From: Thiorhodovibrio frisius | GTDB lineage: Bacteria > Pseudomonadota > Gammaproteobacteria > Chromatiales > Chromatiaceae | NCBI RefSeq assembly: GCF_033954835.1 | Contig: NZ_CP121471.1 | Location: 1,978,501-2,042,500, forward strand | Length of the DNA: 64,000 nucleotides | Direction of reading: 5' to 3' | Part shown: positions 9,225-18,506 of the stretch, in pieces | How the letters are laid out: each line of letters starts with the position of its first letter | How positions within the stretch are numbered: the stretch's first letter is position 1 | The notes under the pieces: model-generated | Told to the model about the DNA's origin: nothing | Seen by the model: only the letters and a program-made list of their open reading frames with translations | Database searches by the model: none | Translations under genes and position numbers: made by a program

Positions 9225-11270
9225 TTAGGGTGCTTTTTGTTCGGTAAAGCGCTCATTCAGCGGCCGTGGCCGTCCGAGCAGGTAGCCCTGCCCGTAGTCG
9301 ATGCCGATCTTGCGCAGCGCGGCGAGCTGCTCTTCGTTCTCGACGAACTCGGCGATGGTGCTCTGCTTGCGCAGCCGGGCGATCTGGTGGATGTAACTGA
9401 CGGTTTCGTAGTCGACCGGGTCGCTCAGCATATCGCGGATGAAGCTGCCGTCGATTTTGATGCGATCAAAGGGCAGAGATTTCAGATATTCGAAGGACGA
9501 CAGCCCGGTGCCAAAGTCATCGAGCGCGACCTGCACGCCGAGGGTGCGGCAGCGGGCGATAAAATCCGACGCCTGCGGGAGGTTGCCGACCGCCGAGGTC
9601 TCGGTGACTTCTACCACCAGTTTGTGCCAGGGAAAATCCCGTCGCGCTAGGGTGTCTCCGAACCAGGCCTGGAAGTCCGGATGCGTCAATGTGCTGCCGG
9701 AGAGGTTAATGCTCGCGAACCCGAGCTCGGCAAGATGTTCGGGGTTTTCCTCCATGGCGGCGAAAAAGGCAGCAAAGACATGCTGGTCGATGGCGCTCAT
9801 GAGCTGATAGCGCTCTGCCGCCGGCAAGAAGAGACCGGGGGACAAGAGCTCGCCGTCACCAGTGCGCAGGCGTAGCAAGATTTCGTAGTTGTTTATCGAT
9901 GATGCGCTGTCATCGGCGAGTGGAATGATGGGCTGTGCGAACAGCTCGAAGCGGGCCGGCCCTTGCCTTAGAGCTTCCTTGATGGCGCTAGCGGCGAGTC
10001 GTTCGGCGCTCTCGCGCTGCTGGCGTTCGGCATCCGCGCGATGGCAATGCAGCTGCTGGTGTCCGCGCAGTTGTGCTTGTTTCAGCGCCGAGTTGGCGGC
10101 GGCGATCAGATCGTCGCGGTTGTATTCAAAGGGTCGGAAAGCGACCAGCCCCGCGCTTGCCGTGACATCGAAAGCCGATTGCTCCCAGCGAAAGCGCAGC
10201 TCGCCGATGCGCTCGAGCAGCATCCGGGTTTGCGCGCGCGCCTGCTCCTCGTCACAGTCTGGAAGCAGCGCGAAGAATTCATCCCCGCCGATGCGCGCCA
10301 AATCTGCGGGCGCCGGCCAGTGATCGCGACACAGCTGCGCAACCTGCTGCAGCAGATGATCGCCCGCGAGCTGGCCAGCGCTGTCGTTGACCAGTTTGAA
10401 AAGATCGAGATCCAGCTCTACCAGAACCTGCGTGGAGTTGGGGCCGTCGTTCTCGCTGTCGCTGTCGCTCCCATAGCGGTCACCGTCGAGCGCCCGCTCG
10501 AGAGCGACATAAAGGCCGTGACGGTTGAGGAGTCCGGTCAGGGTGTCATGATGGCCGAGATAGCGCAGCTCCTCGGTCGCGCGCACAATCTGATCGATCA
10601 TGGCGTTATATCCGGCATAGAGTTCGCCAACTTCGTTGCGGGCCCGGGTTTGCACCAGGGTGAAGCGGTTGGCGCGCGGGTCGTTGGCGCGCATGACCCG
10701 CGCCAGCGCGCTGAAAGGTCGGGTGTAGAGGCCGCCGATCCCGAAGGCGAGCGCCAGGCCGATCAGGAGCGCGAGCGAGTAAAGCACCAGCAGTGACAGG
10801 ACGCGCTCTTTGAGACCTGTGTGATAACGACCGAGATCGAGCGCATAGCAGCCGGTGCCGAAAGTGCCGGCGCCGGCCTGGAGCGGCTCGCACAGCGACA
10901 GATGGGTGGCGCTGAGCTCAGGAGTCGGCAAGGCGGCTGGCTTTGCGGGCAGGGCGAAGGTCGCGCCTGGGCGCTGGTAGCGATAGACGGGCTGCGCTTC
11001 GGTGCCGAAGAGCACCAGGGCATCGAGAGCCGCAAAGCCGGCGAGGCGAAAGGACAGCTCGGCTTGGCGGTCGATTGATGGCTCGATCACCGCGCGGATC
11101 AGATCTTGGCTCAACGCGCGGTGCAGTGTGGCCGCCTGTTCGAGTGCCATCTCACGACGGTCGCGGACATCGAGCCAGAAGGTCAGCAACAGCACGAGCA
11201 GCGCGACCAGCGTAAGCAGTGCGCCGACCAGCACGATAAGCTGGGTGCGAATGCGCAGCTTTTCCCACAT
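9225..11270 (-). CDS. Membrane GGDEF-EAL protein with periplasmic sensor and HAMP-like region
   Basis: A 681-residue protein. Helices near residues 11-33 and 156-178 enclose a short periplasmic sensor; a HAMP-like linker, GGDEF (ARIGGDEF) and EAL domains follow. The GGDEF loop is intact but the inhibitory RxxD site is absent (PAPAD occupies it). In EAL the signature reads EILLRL rather than EALLRW, while DDFGTGLSS, KIDGSF, AEFVE and GQGY are kept, so phosphodiesterase activity remains plausible. The gene lies just downstream of the rhodanese gene on the same strand, about 45 bases away. Confidence 0.9.
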   Translation of the reverse strand: MWEKLRIRTQLIVLVGALLTLVALLVLLLTFWLDVRDRREMALEQAATLHRALSQDLIRAVIEPSIDRQAELSFRLAGFAALDALVLFGTEAQPVYRYQRPGATFALPAKPAALPTPELSATHLSLCEPLQAGAGTFGTGCYALDLGRYHTGLKERVLSLLVLYSLALLIGLALAFGIGGLYTRPFSALARVMRANDPRANRFTLVQTRARNEVGELYAGYNAMIDQIVRATEELRYLGHHDTLTGLLNRHGLYVALERALDGDRYGSDSDSENDGPNSTQVLVELDLDLFKLVNDSAGQLAGDHLLQQVAQLCRDHWPAPADLARIGGDEFFALLPDCDEEQARAQTRMLLERIGELRFRWEQSAFDVTASAGLVAFRPFEYNRDDLIAAANSALKQAQLRGHQQLHCHRADAERQQRESAERLAASAIKEALRQGPARFELFAQPIIPLADDSASSINNYEILLRLRTGDGELLSPGLFLPAAERYQLMSAIDQHVFAAFFAAMEENPEHLAELGFASINLSGSTLTHPDFQAWFGDTLARRDFPWHKLVVEVTETSAVGNLPQASDFIARCRTLGVQVALDDFGTGLSSFEYLKSLPFDRIKIDGSFIRDMLSDPVDYETVSYIHQIARLRKQSTIAEFVENEEQLAALRKIGIDYGQGYLLGRPRPLNERFTEQKAP

Positions 11271-11314
11271 ATCGGGTTCCTCAGGACAGCTTTGCGTTGA
11301 TGACCGTTATGCGC

Positions 11315-12205
11315 TCAAGGCCCGACGATTGGCAGACCGGAATCGTTGCCCCATTCCAGCCAGGAGGCGTCATAGTTGGCGACCTGATAGCCGAGTTCGC
11401 GCAGTGCGAGATAGTTGACGGCGGAGACCCGCCCGATGTCGCAATAGAGCACCAGATTGCGCTCTTTGGGCACCTCGGCATAGATTTGCGCGAGTTCATC
11501 GAGGTTGCGCAATGCGGAGCCGTCGGGCGCCTGCGCGAGATTCTCATGAACAGGTATGTTGATGGCCGAGGGAATATGACCGAAGCGCTTGGCCTTGGAA
11601 ACCTTGCCCGCGTAGGCGCCCGGGGAACGGGCGTCGATCAACTGCTGTGCCGGATCGGTGATCGCCAATTGGGTGGTGAAGCGGGTGGCAATGCGGGTGG
11701 GGTCGACCTCGGCAACATAGTCGCTGCGCGCGGGCTTGGTGGTATCCGTTGCGACAGGAAAATCGCGCGCCTGCCAGCCGGCAAAACCCTTGTCGAGCAG
11801 ACGGACATTTTTTAGCCCATAGACCTCGAGAGTCCAGAAAACCCGCGCGCTGCTCAGCAGGCTGCCGTCGTCATAGACGATGAGGGTCGCGTCCGGACGC
11901 ACGCCGAGTTCGCGCAGCAATTTCTGCATCACCGGCGGCTCGACGATGCGCCCGTCGCGGCCGCGGTCGCGGTAGGTTGCGAGCTCCGGAAGATTCACCG
12001 CGCCAGGCAGATGGCCGGCGGCATAATCCGCCGGCGCGCGGGCATCGATCAGAACCAAATCCGGCTGTTGCAGATGATCGTTCAGCCACTCGGGGGTAAC
12101 GCGCAGGGTTTCGGCCGCAGCAGGCAGGGCCCAAAGCAACAGAACTGACAACGCAAGGGCGAGACCGCCGCGAATTCCGTGGTGAAAAAGCCTGTTCATT
12201 TTCAT
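11315..12205 (-). CDS. Periplasmic two-domain rhodanese (sulfurtransferase)
   Basis: A 296-residue protein with a cleavable signal peptide (about residues 1-31, ending AAA) and two rhodanese domains. The first (about 38-150) has no cysteine at the active-site position (VYDDGSL), as in other tandem rhodaneses. The second (about 165-290) keeps the catalytic cysteine in LYCDIGRVSA. It should transfer sulfane sulfur, for example from thiosulfate to cyanide or a thiol acceptor, in the periplasm. The physiological acceptor is not indicated by the neighbours. Confidence 0.9.
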   Translation of the reverse strand: MKMNRLFHHGIRGGLALALSVLLLWALPAAAETLRVTPEWLNDHLQQPDLVLIDARAPADYAAGHLPGAVNLPELATYRDRGRDGRIVEPPVMQKLLRELGVRPDATLIVYDDGSLLSSARVFWTLEVYGLKNVRLLDKGFAGWQARDFPVATDTTKPARSDYVAEVDPTRIATRFTTQLAITDPAQQLIDARSPGAYAGKVSKAKRFGHIPSAINIPVHENLAQAPDGSALRNLDELAQIYAEVPKERNLVLYCDIGRVSAVNYLALRELGYQVANYDASWLEWGNDSGLPIVGP

Positions 12206-12684
12206 GCCGTATCCCTCTGGTGAGATTGGCCCGGTCAGGCTGGCTTGGTCAGGCCGGCCTGATGAGGCTAGAGTTTTGTCAACAAGAGGCTTGAACCCCT
12301 ATCTGGGTTTCGAGCGCTGTTGGATAGTCCGCTCGCTCGCCAATTTTGACCGACGCATCCAGAATCAGACGTCGCAGACTCTGCTCGGGAAGAGCAAAGA
12401 ACCAAATATACAGGAAGGGTGGTGGTTTGATCATTGTCAATTTTTTGAAGTTTTGAGGAGCGGAATCGGCGGGCCAGTGAGCCTCTGAGCGAAATCTATG
12501 TCTCGGCACCTTTGCCGCCAAGCCTATCGAGCAACTCGGACGCTGCTCGCGTAAGCCCAGGATTCGTAGGTGTCACGCGAGTGCTGGAGTAACGGCGCTG
12601 TTCAACCATGAGCATTTTGGCGACGTGGTTTAAGATGACATTCATTCATCGATCCATCGCGACGATTAACGCAGGGCATGCAGG
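12206..12684. other. Intergenic region without a recognisable gene
   Basis: About 480 bases between the divergently oriented rhodanese and HlyD genes. It must hold the promoters of both units. The short open frames across it lack coding character or family resemblance, and I see no strong hairpin or repeat. Confidence 0.6.
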
Positions 12685-13647
12685 ATGACTCGATTCGGGA
12701 ATCGTTCGTTAACGATCTGGCTGTTGCTGGCGCTGCTGCTGCTCGCCAGCTGCGGGCAGAGCGGACCGCCGCTGGCGCTCGGCACCCTGGAGCGTGATCG
12801 CATCGCGCTGACCGCGACGGTCGCCGAGGTGGTGGTGGCCTTGCCGGTCGCTGAAGGCTCCAAGGTGACCGAGGGCACCGTGTTGGTGCGGCTCAATGAT
12901 CGGCTGCAACGGGCTGAGGTTGAGCGCGCCAAGGCCGAGGTGGCGCGGGCGCAAGCCGAGCTGCTGAAGCTGCGCAATGGCGCGCGACCGGAGGAAATCG
13001 CCATCGCCCGCGCCAAGGTCGCGGGTGCCGAGGCGGCGCTGCGCGAGGCGGAGATCACCTATCAGCGCAATCAGGATCTGATCGAGCGCAAATCCGTCAG
13101 CAAGGCGGAGCTGGATCGCACCCTGGCCCTGCGTGATGGCGCCCAGGCCACCCTGGATCAGGCTCGGCAGGCACTCAACGAACTCCTCGCCGGTACCCGC
13201 GCCGAGGATGTGCAGGCCGCCGAGGCCGAACTCGCCGCCGCCAAAGCCAAGCGCGACTACGAACAAGGCTTGCTCGCGGAGCTGACCATCACCGCCACCC
13301 GCGACGGCCGGCTCGACAGTCTGCCGTGGAATCTTGGCGAGCGCGTCACCGCCGGCAGCCCGGTGGCGGTCATGCTCGCCGGCAAGGCGCCCTATGCCCG
13401 CGTCTATGTGCCCGAACCCCATCGGGTCAAGGTCAAACAGGGCGACCGCCTGACAGTCCGCATCGACGGCCTGGCCGAGCCCATCACCGGCGCGGTGCGC
13501 TGGATCAGCTCCGAGCCGGCCTTCACGCCCTATTATGCGCTGAATGCCGAGGATCGCAGCCGGCTGATGTTTTCGGCCGAGGTGCAATTGCCTGACAGCG
13601 CCGCCGACCTGCCCAATGGTGTGCCGGTGCAGGTCGAGCTGCCGTGA
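12685..13647 (+). CDS. HlyD/YbhG-type membrane fusion lipoprotein
   Basis: The N-terminus has a lipobox (LLASC, cysteine at residue 23), so the protein is probably a lipoprotein facing the periplasm. It has a short biotinyl-lipoyl-like segment (about 50-75), a long coiled-coil hairpin rich in Ala/Glu/Arg (about 80-205) and a C-terminal beta-barrel region. This is the architecture of periplasmic adaptors of ABC exporters such as YbhG. Its last four bases overlap the GTG start of the ATPase gene, indicating one operon. Confidence 0.87.
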   Translation: MTRFGNRSLTIWLLLALLLLASCGQSGPPLALGTLERDRIALTATVAEVVVALPVAEGSKVTEGTVLVRLNDRLQRAEVERAKAEVARAQAELLKLRNGARPEEIAIARAKVAGAEAALREAEITYQRNQDLIERKSVSKAELDRTLALRDGAQATLDQARQALNELLAGTRAEDVQAAEAELAAAKAKRDYEQGLLAELTITATRDGRLDSLPWNLGERVTAGSPVAVMLAGKAPYARVYVPEPHRVKVKQGDRLTVRIDGLAEPITGAVRWISSEPAFTPYYALNAEDRSRLMFSAEVQLPDSAADLPNGVPVQVELP

Positions 13648-14669
13648 CCGATGCACCGGCCATTCTGGCGCGCGGCCTCAGCCGTCGCTTCGGTGATCAG
13701 CTCGCGGTCGATGGGCTGGATCTGGAGATCGCCCCGCGCAGCATCTATGGCTTCCTCGGACCCAACGGCTGCGGCAAAACCACCACGGTGCGTATGCTGA
13801 TCGGGCTGCTGACGCCGAGCGCCGGTGAGATCACCGTGCTTGGCCACCGACTGCCCGCCGAGGCCGAACAACTCAAGCGCCGCATCGGCTACATGACGCA
13901 GAAGTTCTCGCTGTACGAGGATCTGACGGTGCTTGAGAACCTGCGTTTTGTGGCCTCAGTCTATGGTCTGCCACCACGCGAGGCGCGTGCACGCATTGCT
14001 GAGCTACTTGACATCTATGCGCTCGAACGGCTCGGGCCGCAGCGCGCCGGCAGCATGAGCGGCGGCCAGCGTCAGCGCCTCAGCCTGGCGGCCGCGACCC
14101 TGCACCGCCCGCCGCTGCTGTTTCTCGACGAGCCCACCTCAGCCGTCGATCCCGAAAACCGTCGCGACTTCTGGGAGCACCTGTTCGATCTGATCGACAC
14201 CGGCGCCACCATTTTAGTCTCCACCCACTACATGGACGAGGCCGAACGCTGCCATCGCCTGGCGATTCTGGAGGCCGGACACAAACGCGCCGAAGGATCG
14301 CCGGCCGAGCTGATGGCGGCCATGGGCGCCCATGTGCTGGAAGTGGAAGGCCCGAATCTGCGCCGGGTGAAAAGCACGCTGACTGCGCTGCCGGAGGTTC
14401 TATCCGCCGCCCAGCTCGGCAGCCGTCTGCGAGTGCTGGTGCGCGAGCGCATCGACCAGCCCGTGACCTGGCTGCGCGCCTTGCCCCAAGCCCGCGTCCT
14501 GACCGAGATCGCCCAGGTTCGCCCGAGCCTGGAGGATGTCTTCGTTACCTGTACCGGGCAGCAGACCGGGCAACCGACCGAGCCTGAGGCGGGGCATCCG
14601 ACCGAGCATGAGGCCGGGCCGGATTCCGCAACGGTCAGCGAGCCGGGCAGGGGAGACACCCGCCCATGA
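13644..14669 (+). CDS. ABC exporter ATP-binding protein (YbhF/CcmA-like)
   Basis: A single nucleotide-binding domain with Walker A GPNGCGKTT, Q-loop MTQKFSLY, signature MSGGQRQRLSLA, Walker B LLFLDEPTSAVD and H-loop STHYMDEAE. The residues after about 230 follow the DrrA/YbhF pattern of drug or lipid exporters. The extreme C-terminus has a low-complexity Thr/Glu/Pro-rich repeat that looks like a local expansion. It overlaps both neighbours by four bases. Confidence 0.92.
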   Translation: MTDAPAILARGLSRRFGDQLAVDGLDLEIAPRSIYGFLGPNGCGKTTTVRMLIGLLTPSAGEITVLGHRLPAEAEQLKRRIGYMTQKFSLYEDLTVLENLRFVASVYGLPPREARARIAELLDIYALERLGPQRAGSMSGGQRQRLSLAAATLHRPPLLFLDEPTSAVDPENRRDFWEHLFDLIDTGATILVSTHYMDEAERCHRLAILEAGHKRAEGSPAELMAAMGAHVLEVEGPNLRRVKSTLTALPEVLSAAQLGSRLRVLVRERIDQPVTWLRALPQARVLTEIAQVRPSLEDVFVTCTGQQTGQPTEPEAGHPTEHEAGPDSATVSEPGRGDTRP

Positions 14670-15817
14670 ACGCGCTCCGACGCATCCTCGCCATCCTGGC
14701 CAAAGAGCTGCTGCAACTGCGCCGCGACCGGATCACGCTCGCCATGGTGATCATGATTCCGCTGATTCAGCTCGTGCTCTTTGGTTTCGCCATCAACACC
14801 AATGTGCGCCACATCCCGGCCGCACTGGTTGACCAGAGCGGCAGCGCGCTTGGGCGGGTGCTGGCGCAAACAGTCGAAGCCACCCAGGTGGTGCGCTTCA
14901 CCGAGCGCTATACCGACATCCCCGCCGCCGAGGACGCGATTCGCGAGGGCCGGGTGCGCGCCGCCCTGATCATTCCGCCCGATCTCGCCCAGCGGGTCGC
15001 CCGAAGCGGTAGCGTGCGCCCAGATCTGGCCACGCCGCGCGCGACCGATCAGGAAACCAGCCGGCCGGTCGCGCAGTGGCTGGTCGATGCCTCCGATACG
15101 GTCATCGCCGGCACCATCAAAGGGCTGCGCGGCATGCCGCTGGCGGCACTCCTGCGCCAGCCCGTCAATCGCACCACTCCGACCTTTGCCATTGCGCTCC
15201 TGTTCAATCCTGCCCAGCGCACCGTGGTCAACATCGTGCCCGGTCTGGTCGGCATCATCCTGACCATGACCATGATTATGTTCACCTCCGCCGCCATCGT
15301 GCGCGAGCGCGAACGCGGCAACATGGAGATGCTGATCAACACCCCCGTTCGCCCCATCGAGCTGATGATCGGCAAGATTTTGCCCTATGTCGCCATCGGC
15401 CTGGTGCAGGCCGGGATTATTCTCGGCCTCGGGCGCCTGCTGTTCGCCGTGCCCCTGCACGGCAGTTTGTTGGCACTCGCCTGCCTGACCCTGGTCTTCA
15501 TCGGCGCCAGCCTGGCGCTTGGTCTGGTGCTCTCAACCATCGCCAAGAGCCAGTTGCAGGCCACGCAGATGACCATTTTCATCCTGCTGCCATCGATTTT
15601 GCTCTCGGGCTTTATGTTCCCTTACGAAGGCATGCCACGCGCCGCCCAAACCATCGCCGAAGCCTTGCCGGCGACCCACTTCATCCGCGCCATCCGCGCC
15701 GTCTTGCTCCGCGACGCCGGACTTGAAGACATCCAAGAAGACGCGCTTTGGCTGCTGGGCTTCATGCTGATTGGTCTGCTCGTTGCCTCCTTGCGCTTTA
15801 AGAAGCGGTTGGATTGA
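14666..15817 (+). CDS. ABC-2 type permease (YbhS/YbhR-like)
   Basis: A 383-residue permease with one N-terminal helix (about residues 20-42), a large periplasmic loop (to about 190) and five or six C-terminal helices, including the ABC-2 signature region EMLINTPVRPIELMIGK. With the adaptor and ATPase upstream it forms a complete three-gene exporter; a single permease implies a homodimer. The substrate could be a drug, lipid or toxic compound and cannot be told from sequence. It is the last gene before the cassette array. Confidence 0.9.
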   Translation: MNALRRILAILAKELLQLRRDRITLAMVIMIPLIQLVLFGFAINTNVRHIPAALVDQSGSALGRVLAQTVEATQVVRFTERYTDIPAAEDAIREGRVRAALIIPPDLAQRVARSGSVRPDLATPRATDQETSRPVAQWLVDASDTVIAGTIKGLRGMPLAALLRQPVNRTTPTFAIALLFNPAQRTVVNIVPGLVGIILTMTMIMFTSAAIVRERERGNMEMLINTPVRPIELMIGKILPYVAIGLVQAGIILGLGRLLFAVPLHGSLLALACLTLVFIGASLALGLVLSTIAKSQLQATQMTIFILLPSILLSGFMFPYEGMPRAAQTIAEALPATHFIRAIRAVLLRDAGLEDIQEDALWLLGFMLIGLLVASLRFKKRLD

Positions 15818-16208
15818 TGGCTGGATTTGTTGGTCAGTTCCGCTTGTAGCCGGTCACGTTTTCGCGGATGTGCTGACCGAGAAAGCTGACCGGTAAACGC
15901 CTTCAGGCAAGCTTCGGCGCGCCGCAGATGCGACTGAACAGCCGTCTTCTTGAGACTCCTTTTGTCCGCGTGCGCTTAACGAATCGCTCCCAGGAGTGTT
16001 CTTTAAGTGCTCTCGGCAGTTGCTCGATTATCCGGTATGTGCTAGCTTTTTGTTGACGGAAAGAAAGTGTGCAAATTGTGCGCTGCAGGGTGCCACAGTT
16101 CACATTGATTCGAAGTGCTAGGCCGAATCTGTCTAGCACACCCGACCGACATTCTGTCTAGTTAACTGTTCCAAAAACGAAAAGCGCAGTGATTTTGAAA
16201 GGTAAAGG
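15818..16208. other. Boundary region between chromosome and cassette array, no clear gene
   Basis: About 390 bases. A 78-codon open frame on the minus strand (15903-16139) is rich in Arg/Lys and resembles nothing I know. TCTGTCTAG occurs twice near 16127-16160, just before base composition drops at about 16160 and the first cassette-like gene begins. No integron integrase is present. Confidence 0.5.
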
Positions 16209-16745
16209 ATGATTCACCGAATTCTGGACAAATCAAAACAAAAAGAGATAGAAGAGCTATTCACTTCTGTATTCACCTCATCAGAGGGTGAAAAGGAAGG
16301 AAAATTGATTGGCGACCTTTCTTCACATTTGGCATCAAACATCGACAACAATGAAATAATCTGTCTCGGCGTATACCAAAATGAAAAACTCGTCGGTTCG
16401 ATTTTCTTCACTCGTCTTCAGTTTAGTAAGCCTATTCAGGTTTACATGCTTGCCCCAGTTGCAGTAAACGCTGAATATCAGGGAAAAGGCATCGGGCAGT
16501 CACTAATCAATTACGGGCTTAATGAACTTAGAAGGCGCTCTGCCAATGTTGCTGTCACATATGGAGATCCATCCTTTTATTCAAAGGTTGGATTTCAGGT
16601 GCTTTCGGAAAAAGTAATTCAAGCCCCCCTAAAGCTTTCAATGCCTTTTGGCTGGCTTGGCCAATCTTTAACTGGAGAGCCAATTCCTACTATTAATGAA
16701 CGCCCCGTGTGCGTCAAGGAATTTAATGACCCCGTCTATTGGTAA
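16209..16745 (+). CDS. GNAT family N-acetyltransferase (YhbS-like), cassette gene
   Basis: A 178-residue protein with a GNAT core: the acetyl-CoA loop is in VNAEYQGKGIGQSLINYG (about residues 83-101), followed by the YGDPSFYSKVGF motif typical of YhbS-type acetyltransferases. The substrate is unknown. It is clearly AT-richer than the host genes on the left and is followed within nine bases by an attC site, so it is a gene cassette. Confidence 0.88.
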   Translation: MIHRILDKSKQKEIEELFTSVFTSSEGEKEGKLIGDLSSHLASNIDNNEIICLGVYQNEKLVGSIFFTRLQFSKPIQVYMLAPVAVNAEYQGKGIGQSLINYGLNELRRRSANVAVTYGDPSFYSKVGFQVLSEKVIQAPLKLSMPFGWLGQSLTGEPIPTINERPVCVKEFNDPVYW

Positions 16746-16753
16746 ACAAAAGA

Positions 16754-16840
16754 ACATAACAATCACATGCACTCGGACAGCAAAATGCGCCGCTCGTCCC
16801 TCGCTCTGCTTTTTGCTGCCGGTGATGTGAAGCGTTAGCC
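16754..16840 (+). other. Integron attC recombination site
   Basis: An imperfect palindrome. The left arm begins at ACATAAC and continues through TCACATGCACTCGGACAGC; the right arm is GCTGCCGGTGATGTGAAGC ending in GTTAGCC (16834-16840). The arms pair with the unpaired extra bases expected of attC, and GTTAGCC is the crossover core. The left core is degenerate relative to RYYYAAC. Confidence 0.85.
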
Positions 16841-16853
16841 GCAATAGGAAAAC

Positions 16854-17144
16854 ATGAAGAATCCAGACAGAGATAAAGTATCACGCTTGGATGCGCTACC
16901 AAATATTGGAAAGGCGATGTCAGCAGATCTTCATTTGATTGGTATCGACCATCCTAAAAAGCTTGTTGGAATGGAACCATTCAAAATGTATGAAAATTTA
17001 TGCGCAGCATCAGGTAAAAAGCATGACCCTTGCGTGATTGATGTGTTTATGTCGGTTGTTCATTTTATGGAGGGTGGCGAGCCTCTTCCGTGGTGGTCGT
17101 TTACTAAAGAACGAAAGAATAGTTCAATTCTGCAGGAGGTATAA
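16854..17144 (+). CDS. Cdd1-like helix-hairpin-helix protein, cassette gene
   Basis: A 96-residue protein beginning just after the attC crossover, with AGGAAAA upstream of the ATG. LPNIGKAMSADLHLIGI is a helix-hairpin-helix, and the later DPCVIDVF and WWSFTKER segments fit the Cdd1 (pathogenicity-locus) family of small putative DNA-binding proteins. Members are often found in mobile regions; the biochemical role is not established. Confidence 0.8.
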   Translation: MKNPDRDKVSRLDALPNIGKAMSADLHLIGIDHPKKLVGMEPFKMYENLCAASGKKHDPCVIDVFMSVVHFMEGGEPLPWWSFTKERKNSSILQEV

Positions 17145-17207
17145 AGAAAAAGAGTTAAACGGGTCTGGTTTGATTTGATTGCAAGTAATTGAACTAAACC
17201 TAACTAA

Positions 17208-18434
17208 GGAAACGCTGATTTATTCCCTGCACCGTCACGGCCGGAGCGGTAAAATTCCTCCTGTTGACCCGCCCCGTCCTGGAGAGTCCCCCGATGCAGC
17301 AGCAACTGACGTTCGCCCAACTTGAGTATCAGCACAAGAAGAAAGTCACCCGCCGGGATCGCTTTCTGGCCGAGATGGAAAAGGTCGTCCCTTGGGAGGA
17401 GCTGCTGGAGGAGTTGGGGCCACACTACTATCAGGAGCACAACCGGGGACGTGGGCGCCCGCCGGTGCCGCTGGAGCGCATGCTGCGGCTGTATTTCCTG
17501 CAGCAATGGTTCAACCTCGCCGACGAAGCCTTGGAAGACACGGTCTATGACAGCCAGTCCTTTCGCGGTTTCCTGGGCATTGATCTGCTCAACGCCGGGG
17601 TCCCCGACGCCACCCTCTTGCCGAAGTTCCGCCGCCTGCTCGAAGCCAACGACCTCGGCGGGCGCCTGCTCGAGCGGGTTAACGCCCACTTGAGCGAGCG
17701 CGGGCTGATGATGAACGAAGGCACCATGGTTGACGCCACCATTGTGGCCGCCCCTTCCTCGACCAAGAACGCCAGCAAGGCGCGCGACCCCGAGATGCAT
17801 CAGACCAAGAAAGGCAACCAGTGGCACTTCGGCATGAAAGCCCATATCGGCGCTGATCTGTTCAGCGGGGCGGTGCACAGCGTTCATTGCACCGCGGCCA
17901 ATGTCGCCGATGTCAGCGCCACCGACAAGCTCCTCCACGGCCAAGAGAGCACCGTCTTTGCCGACGCCGGCTACATCGGTGCTGACAAGCGCGATGAACT
18001 GAGCAAGCGCAAGATCCGCTGGCAGATCGCCGCCAAGCGCGGGCGCGTCAAAGCCCTCGAGGACGGCCCGATCAAAGAGCAGATCAAAGCCATCGAGCAG
18101 CAGAAGGCATCCTTGCGCGCCCGCGTCGAGCACCCCTTTCATGTCATCAAGAACCTCTTCGGCCATCGCAAGGTCCGCTACAGAGGACTGAAGAAGAACA
18201 ACGTCCAATGGCAGGTCCTCTTCGCCTTGAGCAATCTCTACCTGCTGCGCAAACCGCTGCTCGCCTGAGACAGGCGAGGTGCGCCCGAAAACCGGGCGCG
18301 GGGGCCGAAACGGCCAAATCGGAGCGATTTTGCGCCCATTGTTGCGAGTCATTCCTATTTGCGTGCCATCGAAAAACACAATTAGTGCTGTTAGGGCGAT
18401 TCATACGCGGCGAGGCGAATAGATCAGCGCTTCC
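17208..18434 (+). mobile_element. IS5-family insertion sequence, 1227 bp
   Basis: The ends are near-perfect inverted repeats: GGAAACGCTGATTTATT at the left against GGAAGCGCTGATCTATT read inward from the right (two mismatches). The flanks are CTAA (17204-17207) and TTAA (18435-18438), both YTAR targets as used by IS5-type elements, though they differ at one base, so the target duplication is imperfect. One intact transposase gene is inside. It splits the cassette region between the Cdd1-like gene and the next small gene. Confidence 0.9.
17294..18268 (+). CDS. IS5-family DDE transposase
   Basis: About 324 residues, apparently full length. It has the N-terminal DUF772-like helical domain, then catalytic aspartates in TMVDATIV and FADAGYIG and the glutamate in RARVEHPFHVIKNLFG, which fits the R-x3-E-x6-K signature of the family. 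The ATG at 17294 is preferred because GGAGAG stands ahead of it; an in-frame start at 17264 exists. It has no frameshift, so the element may still be active. Confidence 0.9.
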   Translation: MQQQLTFAQLEYQHKKKVTRRDRFLAEMEKVVPWEELLEELGPHYYQEHNRGRGRPPVPLERMLRLYFLQQWFNLADEALEDTVYDSQSFRGFLGIDLLNAGVPDATLLPKFRRLLEANDLGGRLLERVNAHLSERGLMMNEGTMVDATIVAAPSSTKNASKARDPEMHQTKKGNQWHFGMKAHIGADLFSGAVHSVHCTAANVADVSATDKLLHGQESTVFADAGYIGADKRDELSKRKIRWQIAAKRGRVKALEDGPIKEQIKAIEQQKASLRARVEHPFHVIKNLFGHRKVRYRGLKKNNVQWQVLFALSNLYLLRKPLLA

Positions 18435-18506
18435 TTAAATCTAGGTTTTTCTAAGGCGTATATTATCGAGTCAAGTGGTTCAAAAGCAGGGTTACCAGGC
18501 CCTAAT

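Noticed and set aside
14228-15460. 410-codon open frame on the minus strand
   Set aside because: It lies antisense to the ABC ATPase and permease genes, whose motifs are complete. Its His/Gln/Gly-rich composition is that of a high-GC shadow frame.
15903-16139. 78-codon frame as a possible integrase remnant
   Set aside because: None of the tyrosine-recombinase motifs (RHRY) is visible and it resembles no known protein, so I do not call it intI.
17204-18379. 391-codon open frame on the minus strand
   Set aside because: It is antisense to the IS5 transposase and ends within the terminal repeat. No family resemblance.
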